The notes under the pieces are model-generated. The model had not been told where the DNA came from and did no database searches. It was given only the letters and a program-made list of their open reading frames with translations. A stretch of 14,189 nucleotides of DNA from Clostridia bacterium (GTDB taxonomy: Bacteria > Bacillota > Clostridia > Christensenellales > UBA1242), in NCBI GenBank assembly GCA_017553065.1, contig JAFZND010000044.1:1-14189 (forward strand). Direction: 5' to 3'. Position numbers and translations under genes: made by a program. The number at the start of each line of letters is the position of its first letter. Position 1 is the first letter of the stretch. Shown one piece after another: positions 1 through 6,782 of this stretch.

Positions 1-123
1 ATAGGCACAGTAACAACTGGCGCCCCTGGAACGGAAGCAAGTGCTACAATTACAGGTACGGCACCAAACTTTGTACTAAACTTAACAATACCACAAGGTC
101 CCACCGGCCCTGCCGCACCATAA
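1..123 (+). CDS. Collagen-like surface protein, C-terminal end (partial)
   Basis: Frame 1 is open from the window edge to TAA at 121-123, giving the last 40 residues of a longer protein. The peptide is rich in Thr, Ala and Gly and ends with NLTIPQGPTGPAAP. A beta-type segment (APNFVLNLTIPQG) leading into Gly-Pro-Thr-Gly-Pro is typical of the modules between or after G-X-Y repeats in collagen-like surface or exosporium-type proteins of Firmicutes, and of some phage tail proteins. That resemblance is from family knowledge. The N-terminus, the number of repeats and any anchor lie outside the window, so cell-surface location is inferred. Transcription ends at the hairpin that begins four bases after the stop. 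Confidence 0.7.
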   Translation: MGTVTTGAPGTEASATITGTAPNFVLNLTIPQGPTGPAAP

Positions 124-126
124 CAA

Positions 127-158
127 AAAAATCACGGAATTTATTTTCCGTGATTTTT
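127..158. terminator. Bidirectional rho-independent terminator
   Basis: A 13-bp stem (127-139 with 146-158, core ATCACGGAA/TTCCGTGAT) has a 6-nt loop and A/T runs on both sides. It serves the collagen-like gene (+) and the small membrane protein (-), which converge here. The stem core recurs at 503-528. Confidence 0.9.
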
Positions 159-164
159 GCCATT

Positions 165-431
165 CTATTTAATCCAAACTGCTAAACTCATAATTGTAAA
201 GAATGTTAGCAATATTGCAAGTGCTGGCACAATATACTTGGCAATAACTTTATCAATAGTGCCACTTGCCTCATCAAGCGCCACACGCTGTAATTTGGCA
301 GGGAAAATTAGTGCAACTACACCAATAAGCACCATCAAAAAATGTGTCTTAAATAAGAATACTATACCCACCATTATTGCTGCAAATAGTAAAACTGCAT
401 ACAAACTAAATCTAAGTGACTTCCAATTCAT
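165..431 (-). CDS. Small integral membrane protein, 88 aa, unknown function
   Basis: The protein begins MNWKSLRFSL and has three hydrophobic stretches, about residues 9-27, 31-44 and 66-87. A short polar segment (about 46-64, QRVALDEASGTIDK) separates the second and third. I do not recognise the family and see no catalytic motif. The start is supported by AGGGAGA (complement of 441-447) 9 nt upstream of ATG. A possible promoter is TTAGTC-17-TATAAT (complement of 492-497 and 469-474), good only at the -10 box. The gene is a single unit bounded by terminators at 127-158 and 503-528. I am fairly sure it is a real gene, but its function is open. Confidence 0.75.
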   Translation of the reverse strand: MNWKSLRFSLYAVLLFAAIMVGIVFLFKTHFLMVLIGVVALIFPAKLQRVALDEASGTIDKVIAKYIVPALAILLTFFTIMSLAVWIK

Positions 432-468
432 AAATATTAATCTCCCTACATAATTAGGTTATCATAAA

Positions 469-497
469 ATTATAGTAATGACAAATAATTTGACTAA
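469..497 (-). promoter_or_regulatory. Candidate promoter of the 88-aa membrane protein
   Basis: A perfect TATAAT (complement of 469-474) lies 17 nt from a weak -35 TTAGTC (complement of 492-497). It sits between the terminator of the large lipoprotein and the small gene, where a promoter is expected. The -35 is poor, so confidence is limited. Confidence 0.45.
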
Positions 498-502
498 ATA
501 AA

Positions 503-528
503 AAAATCACGGATTTCTCCGTGATTTT
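503..528 (-). terminator. Rho-independent terminator of the large lipoprotein gene
   Basis: A perfect 11-bp stem (503-513 with 518-528, AAAATCACGGA/TCCGTGATTTT) has a TTTC loop. On the minus strand it is followed by a T-rich tract. It lies just past the stop of the lipoprotein gene. Its core is nearly the same as that of the terminator at 127-158. Confidence 0.9.
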
Positions 529-538
529 ATTTTTATTA

Positions 539-3500
539 TTATGCTTGGTTTGTATCTGTTACATTCCAAATAATTGTAATGTATTCAAGCACATTACCAT
601 CGCTGTCAGTAAGCAAATAATCGCCAGCAAATGCAATGTATACATGTGTCGTATATGTGTCTGTTTCATTAGCTTGTCCGCATGATCCTATGCTTGCGCC
701 TCCTGGATTCCCTTCGCGAGTTGTTACATATGCTACAACATATTCAACTGATGTATTGTTAAATGTTAGATTTAATGTTAAATATACTCCACCTTCGTGC
801 TCACTGCTATTATAAGTTACACTATTTCCATCAACATTTTCTACAGGTGTACCACCAGGGTAAGTAAATGAAAGTGTGTAATTTGTATATGCAATTCTTG
901 GAGTGCTACCATCTACAATTTCCCATTCGTAATAAACTTGTGATAAGTAATTGCCTTGGCCATCTAAAGCTACCCTATTACCACTTAGTACTAGACCATA
1001 GCGTGTTCTATATTTACCAATTTCTCTTGCTTCGTCTACTTCTACCCAAACATCGCCTTGTTTTTGCTCTAATGTTACATCATAATCTGATGCGTAATAA
1101 TATCCTGGTGCCAAATAGTAGTCTGTAACAGCTTCATTTCTTTCTAGATACACATAGCCATTGCCTACTTTACGGTAAGGATACAACCTAATGTATTCTT
1201 CACCAACTTTCTTATAGTATTCTTTATTAAAGTCAAACACGTTGTTTGAATTATTTGGTACATAACTATTAGATTCGTGTACATACAATGTATCTGAAGC
1301 GTAAATATCGTTCCAACTTATTCCATCTATTTTTAGTGCAACTGCTACATCATCTAATTCTTTTGCTTTGCCATCATATTTTACAGTGTTATTTGTTTGA
1401 ACAGGTGTTGCTTCATCTGAATATGTTACCCGATAAAATTTTACTTGTCTATATTCAGTGCCATCTAAAAAATAGTATGTTTTATTCCAGTCAATGGATG
1501 AACTAGTATTTAATGTTGGTTCATAACCAATATAGTAATACAAAGTGTTATATACTTGTGACCACTTTTGGTATGTTGCTTGATCTGCAGATACATAGTA
1601 CTCACTGTAGTCAGAACTATGTGTTTCAATATATTGGTATTCAAAGGCATATCCATCATGTACAATGCGTGCATCTACACACTCAAATTGTACTGATTCA
1701 TACATATACACACTATTATATTCAATAGAATTAGCAATATAATTTGTGTCTGAAGTATCAAAATTGAAATACAAATCTATTTGGTCATATGGATAAGATG
1801 GTTCAAATTCTATGGTCCATACATTATCTGTTTGTGTTACCGTGGCTCCGTGTCCTGTCGTAACATCTATCCATCCCCATTGTTCATCTTGGTAAATATA
1901 AGCATATATGCTAATACCGCTAAATGTTAATCCTGCATTTGGCACAACAATTTCATCATCTATGCCATCATCATCAATGTCTTCATACCTAATTGCTTCA
2001 ATATTGCTTACATCAACAGTGTATGTATTACCTTCTAATAAAACTACATTATTCCAACTATATGAATACTCATCTAATTCTTTGTCATTGAATTTTATAT
2101 CTGCCCTAGCAGTATAATTAAATGGGGCAATAGTCCATGTACCAAGTGTAACTTGTGCACCAGTGTAAACTTGATCAGCTATCTGCCATTCAAATTCTAC
2201 ACAGTTTACCAAACTTGGTAACACGGTGCATGTTACAGTATATGTGCCAGCATTAGTTGCAGCATAATTGGTAATTGTGTACAAATCAAACCTTACCTCT
2301 TGTTGGCCATTATAATATGTGGTGTAAACATAATAAATACCATTTTCTTTTACTACATAGTTAGAATGATCAATATGGTGTTCCAATCCATCATATGGAT
2401 ATGCTCCTGAATATGTATGACCTGGTTCCAACTCTATGACAACACTACCTACATTTACATTTACTTTTATCTTATTAATCTTAAGCTGAAGTGACTTGTA
2501 AACCTGATTGTAGTAATTTCTATTTGATGTGTATCTAAAGATAACACTATATGTTCCAGCTGCATTAATTGTGGAATTTTGAGTACTAATTGTTAATTCT
2601 GCAGTTTCTGAATTTAGTGCATCTTGTATAGACATACCTAGTGGTCTACTATCTTCATCATATAGTATCTGATCATATTCATCTACTTCGTAGATGTACA
2701 CATTATGCAAATGGCTAATATAATCATACAATGTCTCGCTTTGGTTATCATGATATGTTAATTCAACTGCACTTTCCAAAGGAAGCATTTCACAGTGGTA
2801 AGTCTCTGTTTGTGCATCATAAATTGCTTGTTCTGCAAACAATTTGTAGTTTGTTTTATTTGCTCTTTGTACAGTAAATGTTCTAACTTGGGTTGTTATA
2901 TCTTCATAATCTTTGGTAGTAACAACTGCCCATATTTGGTAGTTACCTGCTTCCAAATCACAAATAGCACCTTGTGTCCATTCATACATATAATCCCAGC
3001 CATACTCAGCAGCATCTGCATTGATAACTTTGTGATAGTAATATGTAACGCCAGTTACTTCACTTGCACTAAATGTTGATATATGGGGTTCTGGTAATTC
3101 TTCTGAATACCTCATGTTTGAATTCATTTGTATCCATATAGAAGGTCCACTATAAGTTCCCTTTGATACAAATAGAGATGCTTGACTAGAAATGTTACCA
3201 TATTTAAAAGTAAAATTATAACTACCCACTCTAAAATCAGTACCAGTGAATGGGACTTCTTGTTGGGTTAATTCATCCCATTTTGTAATTGTTATTTCCA
3301 AATCAATATCTGTGTCTTCCCATTTTACCCTAGTGCCATCACCATACACAATATTAATTCCAAATGGGTCAGCAAATGTGTCTGGAGTGTATTCTATTGT
3401 TGCAAAACTTTGGTCACAATAAATTCCAGTGATAATCCCACTTTGATTCGTGGTACTAGAACCAGAGCCACCACAACCTGCAAGCAAAAATACTCCTGAT

Positions 3501-3550
3501 AGTAAAATTACGGCAAAAACCATAATAATTGTAGACAATTTATTTTTCAT
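539..3550 (-). CDS. Large tyrosine-rich lipoprotein with Ig/MBG-like beta domains, 1003 aa
   Basis: I start at the ATG at 3550, not at an in-frame ATG at 3589, because GGAGGGA (complement of 3556-3562) precedes it and MKNKLSTIIM then opens a classic lipoprotein signal (lipobox LLAGC, Cys26). The mature protein is extracellular and held by the lipid. The rest is beta-rich and very high in Tyr. It has repeated Ig/MBG-style marks: AG-x-Y strands near residues 201, 331, 434 and 845, YDG near 386 and 725, and closing strands VEFEWQIAD (451-459) and VYYEWEIVD (872-880). Residues 684-708 and 769-795 look like an internal repeat (DWNKTYYF.../DFNKEYYK...). DIDDDGIDDE (524-533) resembles a calcium-binding DxDxDG loop. 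No LPXTG or S-layer anchor is seen at the C-terminus. A role as adhesin or surface scaffold is an inference; no ligand or enzyme activity can be read from the sequence. Confidence 0.85.
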   Translation of the reverse strand: MKNKLSTIIMVFAVILLSGVFLLAGCGGSGSSTTNQSGIITGIYCDQSFATIEYTPDTFADPFGINIVYGDGTRVKWEDTDIDLEITITKWDELTQQEVPFTGTDFRVGSYNFTFKYGNISSQASLFVSKGTYSGPSIWIQMNSNMRYSEELPEPHISTFSASEVTGVTYYYHKVINADAAEYGWDYMYEWTQGAICDLEAGNYQIWAVVTTKDYEDITTQVRTFTVQRANKTNYKLFAEQAIYDAQTETYHCEMLPLESAVELTYHDNQSETLYDYISHLHNVYIYEVDEYDQILYDEDSRPLGMSIQDALNSETAELTISTQNSTINAAGTYSVIFRYTSNRNYYNQVYKSLQLKINKIKVNVNVGSVVIELEPGHTYSGAYPYDGLEHHIDHSNYVVKENGIYYVYTTYYNGQQEVRFDLYTITNYAATNAGTYTVTCTVLPSLVNCVEFEWQIADQVYTGAQVTLGTWTIAPFNYTARADIKFNDKELDEYSYSWNNVVLLEGNTYTVDVSNIEAIRYEDIDDDGIDDEIVVPNAGLTFSGISIYAYIYQDEQWGWIDVTTGHGATVTQTDNVWTIEFEPSYPYDQIDLYFNFDTSDTNYIANSIEYNSVYMYESVQFECVDARIVHDGYAFEYQYIETHSSDYSEYYVSADQATYQKWSQVYNTLYYYIGYEPTLNTSSSIDWNKTYYFLDGTEYRQVKFYRVTYSDEATPVQTNNTVKYDGKAKELDDVAVALKIDGISWNDIYASDTLYVHESNSYVPNNSNNVFDFNKEYYKKVGEEYIRLYPYRKVGNGYVYLERNEAVTDYYLAPGYYYASDYDVTLEQKQGDVWVEVDEAREIGKYRTRYGLVLSGNRVALDGQGNYLSQVYYEWEIVDGSTPRIAYTNYTLSFTYPGGTPVENVDGNSVTYNSSEHEGGVYLTLNLTFNNTSVEYVVAYVTTREGNPGGASIGSCGQANETDTYTTHVYIAFAGDYLLTDSDGNVLEYITIIWNVTDTNQA

Positions 3551-3585
3551 ATTTGTCCCTCCAAAAAATATATTTTGCACGGAAT

Positions 3586-3607
3586 ACACTAAATATTCAT
3601 TTAGTGT
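3586..3607 (-). promoter_or_regulatory. Hairpin in the lipoprotein 5' leader
   Basis: A perfect 9-bp inverted repeat ACACTAAAT/ATTTAGTGT (3586-3594 with 3599-3607) has a 4-nt loop. It lies between the predicted transcription start (near 3621) and the ribosome binding site (3556-3562). It has no T-run directly after it, so it looks more like a leader-stabilising or binding element than a terminator. Confidence 0.5.
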
Positions 3608-3627
3608 CTATTTGTCTTTACACTTAT

Positions 3628-3655
3628 GTTATAGCACAAAAATTTTATATCACAA
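3628..3655 (-). promoter_or_regulatory. Promoter of the large lipoprotein gene
   Basis: Complement of 3650-3655 gives TTGTGA, then a 16-nt spacer, then TATAAC (3628-3633) preceded by TGC, an extended -10. It predicts a leader of about 70 nt that carries the hairpin at 3586-3607. Confidence 0.6.
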
Positions 3656-3658
3656 AGA

Positions 3659-3685
3659 AAAAGACGGCATTATTTGTCGTCTTTT
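3659..3685 (-). terminator. Terminator overlapping the glycosyltransferase stop codon
   Basis: An 8-bp stem AAAAGACG/CGTCTTTT (3659-3666 with 3678-3685) can be extended by three pairs including a G-U. It is followed on the minus strand by T-rich sequence. The gene's TAA (3670-3672) is in the loop, so the last codons form one arm. Confidence 0.85.
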
Positions 3686-4824
3686 GTATTATGTTTTTTT
3701 ATTGCGTCAAGTATCATTTGTTCCATTTTATCCATGCATTCTGCCTGATTAAATGATTTTGCAGAGTTCAAATATTCATCCGCCACCACTTTTGCCTCTT
3801 CCTTGTGTTCAATCCAATAATCAATTACGCGTGCCAAATCTTTTGGATTTCTGCATTTGAATATGCAATTTTTGTTTACTGCAAATCCCTTTGTTGCAGA
3901 TTCATCACTATCTGATACGATTGTTAGTTTGCCACAAGTAATTGCCTCTGTGCAAGATATACCTTCTAGTTCAAATTGCGCAGGATGCACATACATATCG
4001 CATGCATTTAACACATCAATAATCTCTGTGCGGCTAAAGAAATTAAATATCACATGGCCAGGAACTTTGCTTGCTAGTTTGCGATAATATTTTTCTTTTG
4101 GCCCTGTGCCACCAAGCACTACCAACAAATCGTCTTTGTACTTACTGTACTTAATTGCCTTAATTAGTGTATCTTGGCACTTTTCGCGAGCATATCTACC
4201 AGTGGAAAGTATGACATACTTATCTCCCCATTCCGCTGGTCTTGGGGTAACGCGACGTTTTACATATTCATGCACACCATTTGAAATTACATAACCAGGA
4301 GTTTCATGCTTAATGTTGCTTTCAAATTTATCTCTGATAAATTGTGTTGGGTAGTGAATTGCATCCACATACCTATATAAGTGCTTGTAAATGTATTTGT
4401 ACACCAACCTGTTTGCAACCTTAAAGTTATTCAACTTAAAATACCAAGTGAGGTTTTGTGCCTGCATGTGAAATCCCGCTGTTACAGGCAAATTCTTTTC
4501 GCGTGCTACTTTCATTGTGGCAAGTCCTAATGCTAGCGGCACCATAATATGCACACAATCTACGCTGTCTAATGCTTTAATTATTATATCTTTTACTGGT
4601 TTTGCAAGTTCTACACCCACTTTTTTAACATAGTTGTTAATTAGTTTGCCAAAGTTATATGTTGGACAAATATAAAAACCTTCTTGGCCAGCACTTGCCT
4701 TATCTGCACAAAGCACACGCACTGTGTGACCTTTTTCTTTTAATGAATTAATTAAATTTTTTGCTGCGATTACTGTGCCATTATTTTCTTTGCCATACAC
4801 ATCGCATACTACTGTAATTATCAT
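3670..4824 (-). CDS. Glycosyltransferase family 4 (GT-B fold), 384 aa
   Basis: The start at 4824 is chosen because GAGG lies 6 nt upstream and MIITVVCDVYG opens the first Rossmann strand. An upstream in-frame ATG at 4914 would add 30 unrelated residues and precede the promoter. The N-terminal domain has NGTVIAAKNLINSLKEKGH (15-33) and the acceptor-side GFHMQAQN (117-124). SNGV (181-184) marks the hinge. The C-terminal nucleotide-sugar domain has STGRYAREK (207-215) and the GT4 E-x7-E motif at E285 and E293 (ELEGISCTEAITCGK). Retaining GT4 enzymes of this type use an NDP-sugar at the cytoplasmic membrane face. In Firmicutes close relatives include diacylglycerol glucosyltransferases and surface-glycan transferases, but donor and acceptor cannot be read here. 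It is a single-gene unit with its own promoter and terminator. Confidence 0.85.
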   Translation of the reverse strand: MIITVVCDVYGKENNGTVIAAKNLINSLKEKGHTVRVLCADKASAGQEGFYICPTYNFGKLINNYVKKVGVELAKPVKDIIIKALDSVDCVHIMVPLALGLATMKVAREKNLPVTAGFHMQAQNLTWYFKLNNFKVANRLVYKYIYKHLYRYVDAIHYPTQFIRDKFESNIKHETPGYVISNGVHEYVKRRVTPRPAEWGDKYVILSTGRYAREKCQDTLIKAIKYSKYKDDLLVVLGGTGPKEKYYRKLASKVPGHVIFNFFSRTEIIDVLNACDMYVHPAQFELEGISCTEAITCGKLTIVSDSDESATKGFAVNKNCIFKCRNPKDLARVIDYWIEHKEEAKVVADEYLNSAKSFNQAECMDKMEQMILDAIKKHNTKDDK

Positions 4825-4842
4825 TTCTGCCTCATAATTTAA

Positions 4843-4876
4843 AAATGTAACAATGAGTGTCCCCATTGCAACATTT
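4843..4876 (-). promoter_or_regulatory. Imperfect dyad in the glycosyltransferase leader
   Basis: Arms 4843-4855 and 4864-4876 pair at 11 of 13 positions (AAATGT and CAATG pairs around two mismatches) with an 8-nt loop. It lies just downstream of the -10 box, so it could be a leader hairpin or a repressor site. No T-run follows, so a terminator is unlikely. Confidence 0.35.
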
Positions 4877-4905
4877 ATTATACCAAATAAATTTGCTTTC
4901 ACCAA
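4877..4905 (-). promoter_or_regulatory. Promoter of the glycosyltransferase gene
   Basis: Complement reads TTGGTG (4900-4905), a 17-nt spacer, then TATAAT (4877-4882). The predicted start near 4870 is about 45 nt before the ATG at 4824. Confidence 0.65.
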
Positions 4906-4930
4906 ACAAAACAAATACCAAAAACAAAAA

Positions 4931-4949
4931 ACAGGGACTAAATCCCTGT
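4931..4949 (-). terminator. Terminator of tRNA-Ser
   Basis: A 7-bp stem ACAGGGA/TCCCTGT (4931-4937 with 4943-4949) with a 5-nt loop is followed on the minus strand by TTTTTTG. It lies five bases after the tRNA CCA end. Confidence 0.85.
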
Positions 4950-4953
4950 AATG

Positions 4954-5041
4954 TGGCGCAGAGTTAGGGATTCGAACCCCAGATAGCTTTCACTATAACG
5001 GTTTTCAAGACCGCCGCTTTCGACCGCTCAGCCAACTCTGC
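4954..5041 (-). tRNA. tRNA-Ser (anticodon TGA)
   Basis: On the minus strand the 7-bp acceptor stem GCAGAGT/ACTCTGC closes at 5041 and 4958, followed by discriminator G and an encoded CCA (4956-4954). The anticodon loop CTTGAAA gives anticodon TGA, which reads UCA and related serine codons. A long variable arm (TATAGTGAAAGCTA region) and the T arm GGGGTTCGAATCCC are clear. The long variable arm is the mark of a class II serine tRNA. It has its own promoter and terminator, so it is a single transcription unit. Confidence 0.97.
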
Positions 5042-5062
5042 ATATAATTAAACTGCAATGGT

Positions 5063-5091
5063 ATTATAACTTATTTTTAACATGTTTGCAA
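5063..5091 (-). promoter_or_regulatory. Promoter of tRNA-Ser
   Basis: Complement reads TTGCAA (5086-5091), a 17-nt spacer, then a perfect TATAAT (5063-5068). The predicted start is about 15 nt before the tRNA 5' end, normal for a stable RNA gene. Confidence 0.8.
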
Positions 5092-5094
5092 TAA

Positions 5095-5118
5095 AAAACA
5101 CCAAATTCATGGTGTTTT
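5095..5118. terminator. Second terminator between the zinc-ribbon gene and tRNA-Ser
   Basis: An 8-bp stem AAAACACC/GGTGTTTT (5095-5102 with 5111-5118), with one more A-T pair inside, has A/T tracts on both sides. It lies just upstream of the tRNA-Ser promoter. On the minus strand it is a backup to the terminator at 5158-5204 and insulates the tRNA. The 39 nt between the two hairpins hold no gene that I can see. Confidence 0.75.
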
Positions 5119-5157
5119 ATTTTTTATAATTTATTAAATGTATTTACAGTTGGTAGT

Positions 5158-5204
5158 AATAAACAAAAAAACTAGGGATGAGCGCCCTAGTTTTTTTGTT
5201 TATT
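5158..5204 (-). terminator. Long terminator of the phosphoesterase operon
   Basis: A perfect 20-bp stem (5158-5177 with 5185-5204), core ACTAGGG/CCCTAGT, has a 7-nt loop ATGAGCG and U-rich flanks. The zinc-ribbon stop codon (5200-5202) is inside the stem. The CTAGGG/CCCTAG core recurs at 8276-8294. Confidence 0.9.
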
Positions 5205-5409
5205 TGTCAAACATCAATTTTTTGACTGCATCCAATACTGCTGGATTTTTTGATTGTGCAGCAAGTTCATTCAATTTTTCGTATCCTGCATTTGACAATT
5301 TCAATTCTTCTCTTTGTTTTGCAAGTGGAGTGAGCGGCTCACCACATACTGGGCAATAGTTATAACCTTCACTCACCTTTGCATTACATGTTGGGCATAA
5401 TTTTTCCAT
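5200..5409 (-). CDS. Zinc-ribbon protein, 69 aa
   Basis: The N-terminus MEKLCPTCNAKVSEGYNYCPVCGEPL carries CPTC and CPVCG (Cys5, Cys8, Cys19, Cys22), a treble or double-ribbon zinc site of the DUF/zinc-ribbon type common in Firmicutes. The rest (about 30-69) is a short charged helical tail (KQREELKLSNAGYEKLNELAA). There is no membrane segment and no catalytic motif, so it is likely a cytoplasmic adaptor or a nucleic-acid or protein-binding piece; that is inference. GGAGG lies 8 nt before the ATG and follows the stop of the upstream gene directly (14-nt gap). It is therefore the third gene of the phosphoesterase operon, and its mRNA ends in the hairpin that covers its stop codon. Confidence 0.85.
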   Translation of the reverse strand: MEKLCPTCNAKVSEGYNYCPVCGEPLTPLAKQREELKLSNAGYEKLNELAAQSKNPAVLDAVKKLMFDK

Positions 5410-5423
5410 ATCTTATACCTCCA

Positions 5424-6776
5424 TTATTTCACCATTTCATCACTAGCATCTTGTGCTGGCTCAGGTGTTGTAGCAGGTGCTTGTTTTGCATCTGTCTTTA
5501 CAGCATTACTTTTCTTTGAAAGATATTGCAAAATTGGACGCACAGGATCTTGTCCTTCTGGCAATGCAAGTGCTTCTATTTCTTTTGTGACACGACGAAT
5601 TAATGTTTCACGTATTAATTTATTTTTAATATATTCATTGTATGTCAATAGCTCTAATGGTTTTGCTTCTGGCATAAATCCTTCGGTTACGTCAATTTCA
5701 CCATTATCGAGAACATCTAATGAAAATATGTTATAACCCCTTGGACGTCTTACAGGTAATTTTCTTGCAGGAGTCTCAATAAATGTACTTTCACTTGATA
5801 CATAATATTCATTTGGACCTTTCTTACCCGCAACGTTTGTATTTGTTACAAATACAACATCTGCCATATTCTCACCACTATTTAGTTTTACTGCATTTTT
5901 CGCTTGTTGACCTTTACGTGCTTTTGAAAGTGAGTTGTTTGTAAGCAATCCGATAGTCGCAAACTTACTTGTTCCATCAGTATTCTTTTTCTCAACATTA
6001 ATAATTGTATTCACACCTTTTATATAGTGAATTCTCTCTGCCAATTCCGGATGCTGTTGTTTTATTTCATTCACCACTGTTTGAAGTATATCAATTTTGA
6101 AATATTTATTAATTTTTTCTTCTTGAGCACCATTGACAAGATATACTTCTACACCCGGATGTTTTAGGGTATACAATATATCGCGTTTTAATACTTTTAC
6201 ACGCTCACCAAGACCAAAATACAATGCTTTCTTTACAGTTTCAGTATCATTCTTGGCTGGTTTTTCGCCATCTGCCAAAACTTCATCTGCAATGCTCTTT
6301 AATTCTTGATATGATGCATCACTTATTGTTGTTTCTATAATTTTTGCGTCATTCAATCTCTTTAATACCCACTCTTCACCAAGTAGGTCGCCACCATACA
6401 CAACACACACTTTGTTATGCTCTGGATCTGCCTTTCCAATGTTGATACTAAGAGTTTTTCTATTCGTTTTATCTTCTTCGCCAAACATTGGGTTGCCCAT
6501 ATCGCGAATATTAAGGCCATTTCTATATATAATATTCAATGATTCTTGTTCAGGACCAATGACAATTACATGCTCAGAAATTGGATTTGTGTGACGATTA
6601 CGAATAGCATCAAAAAAATCTTGTCCGCTAGCACTTTTTAATTCTTCTACAGTTTCTGCTGTAGCCCAGTTAACGTTTTTCCATAAATAGGCGGTAAGAT
6701 CTTCACCATTGCGTTTGCGGAATAATTCAATAACTGCTTCGCCTTTGTTTTTACCTTGATTCTTTCTTTGTGGCAT
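5424..6776 (-). CDS. Probable inactive metallophosphoesterase paralogue, 450 aa
   Basis: No standard motif set is present, but this protein lines up with the upstream phosphoesterase without large shifts. GGD 128-130 matches GGD 89-91. The GNHD position reads G-A-Q-E (216-219). HH 200-201 is N280-N281 within TIGLLTNNS against TVGIYFHHG. G-H-H-H 236-239 is T-N-T-N (311-314) after a shared A-D. SESTFIET (328-335) matches SESTLQET (271-278). D58 and H60 are most simply E76 and E78. Nearly all metal ligands are therefore lost, which suggests a pseudoenzyme with a structural or regulatory role, perhaps as partner of the active protein. The N-terminus is basic and the last 30 residues are a Lys/Ala/Pro/Asp tail, probably disordered. 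Its ribosome binding site AGGGGGTGA overlaps the TGA of the upstream gene, so the two are translationally coupled. The homology is my reading by eye; an unrelated family is possible but less likely. Confidence 0.75.
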   Translation of the reverse strand: MPQRKNQGKNKGEAVIELFRKRNGEDLTAYLWKNVNWATAETVEELKSASGQDFFDAIRNRHTNPISEHVIVIGPEQESLNIIYRNGLNIRDMGNPMFGEEDKTNRKTLSINIGKADPEHNKVCVVYGGDLLGEEWVLKRLNDAKIIETTISDASYQELKSIADEVLADGEKPAKNDTETVKKALYFGLGERVKVLKRDILYTLKHPGVEVYLVNGAQEEKINKYFKIDILQTVVNEIKQQHPELAERIHYIKGVNTIINVEKKNTDGTSKFATIGLLTNNSLSKARKGQQAKNAVKLNSGENMADVVFVTNTNVAGKKGPNEYYVSSESTFIETPARKLPVRRPRGYNIFSLDVLDNGEIDVTEGFMPEAKPLELLTYNEYIKNKLIRETLIRRVTKEIEALALPEGQDPVRPILQYLSKKSNAVKTDAKQAPATTPEPAQDASDEMVK

Positions 6777-6782
6777 ATCTTA

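Noticed and set aside
3450..3756. Plus-strand open frames across the start of the large lipoprotein gene
   Set aside because: No ribosome binding site; they run through the promoter, leader and terminator of minus-strand genes.
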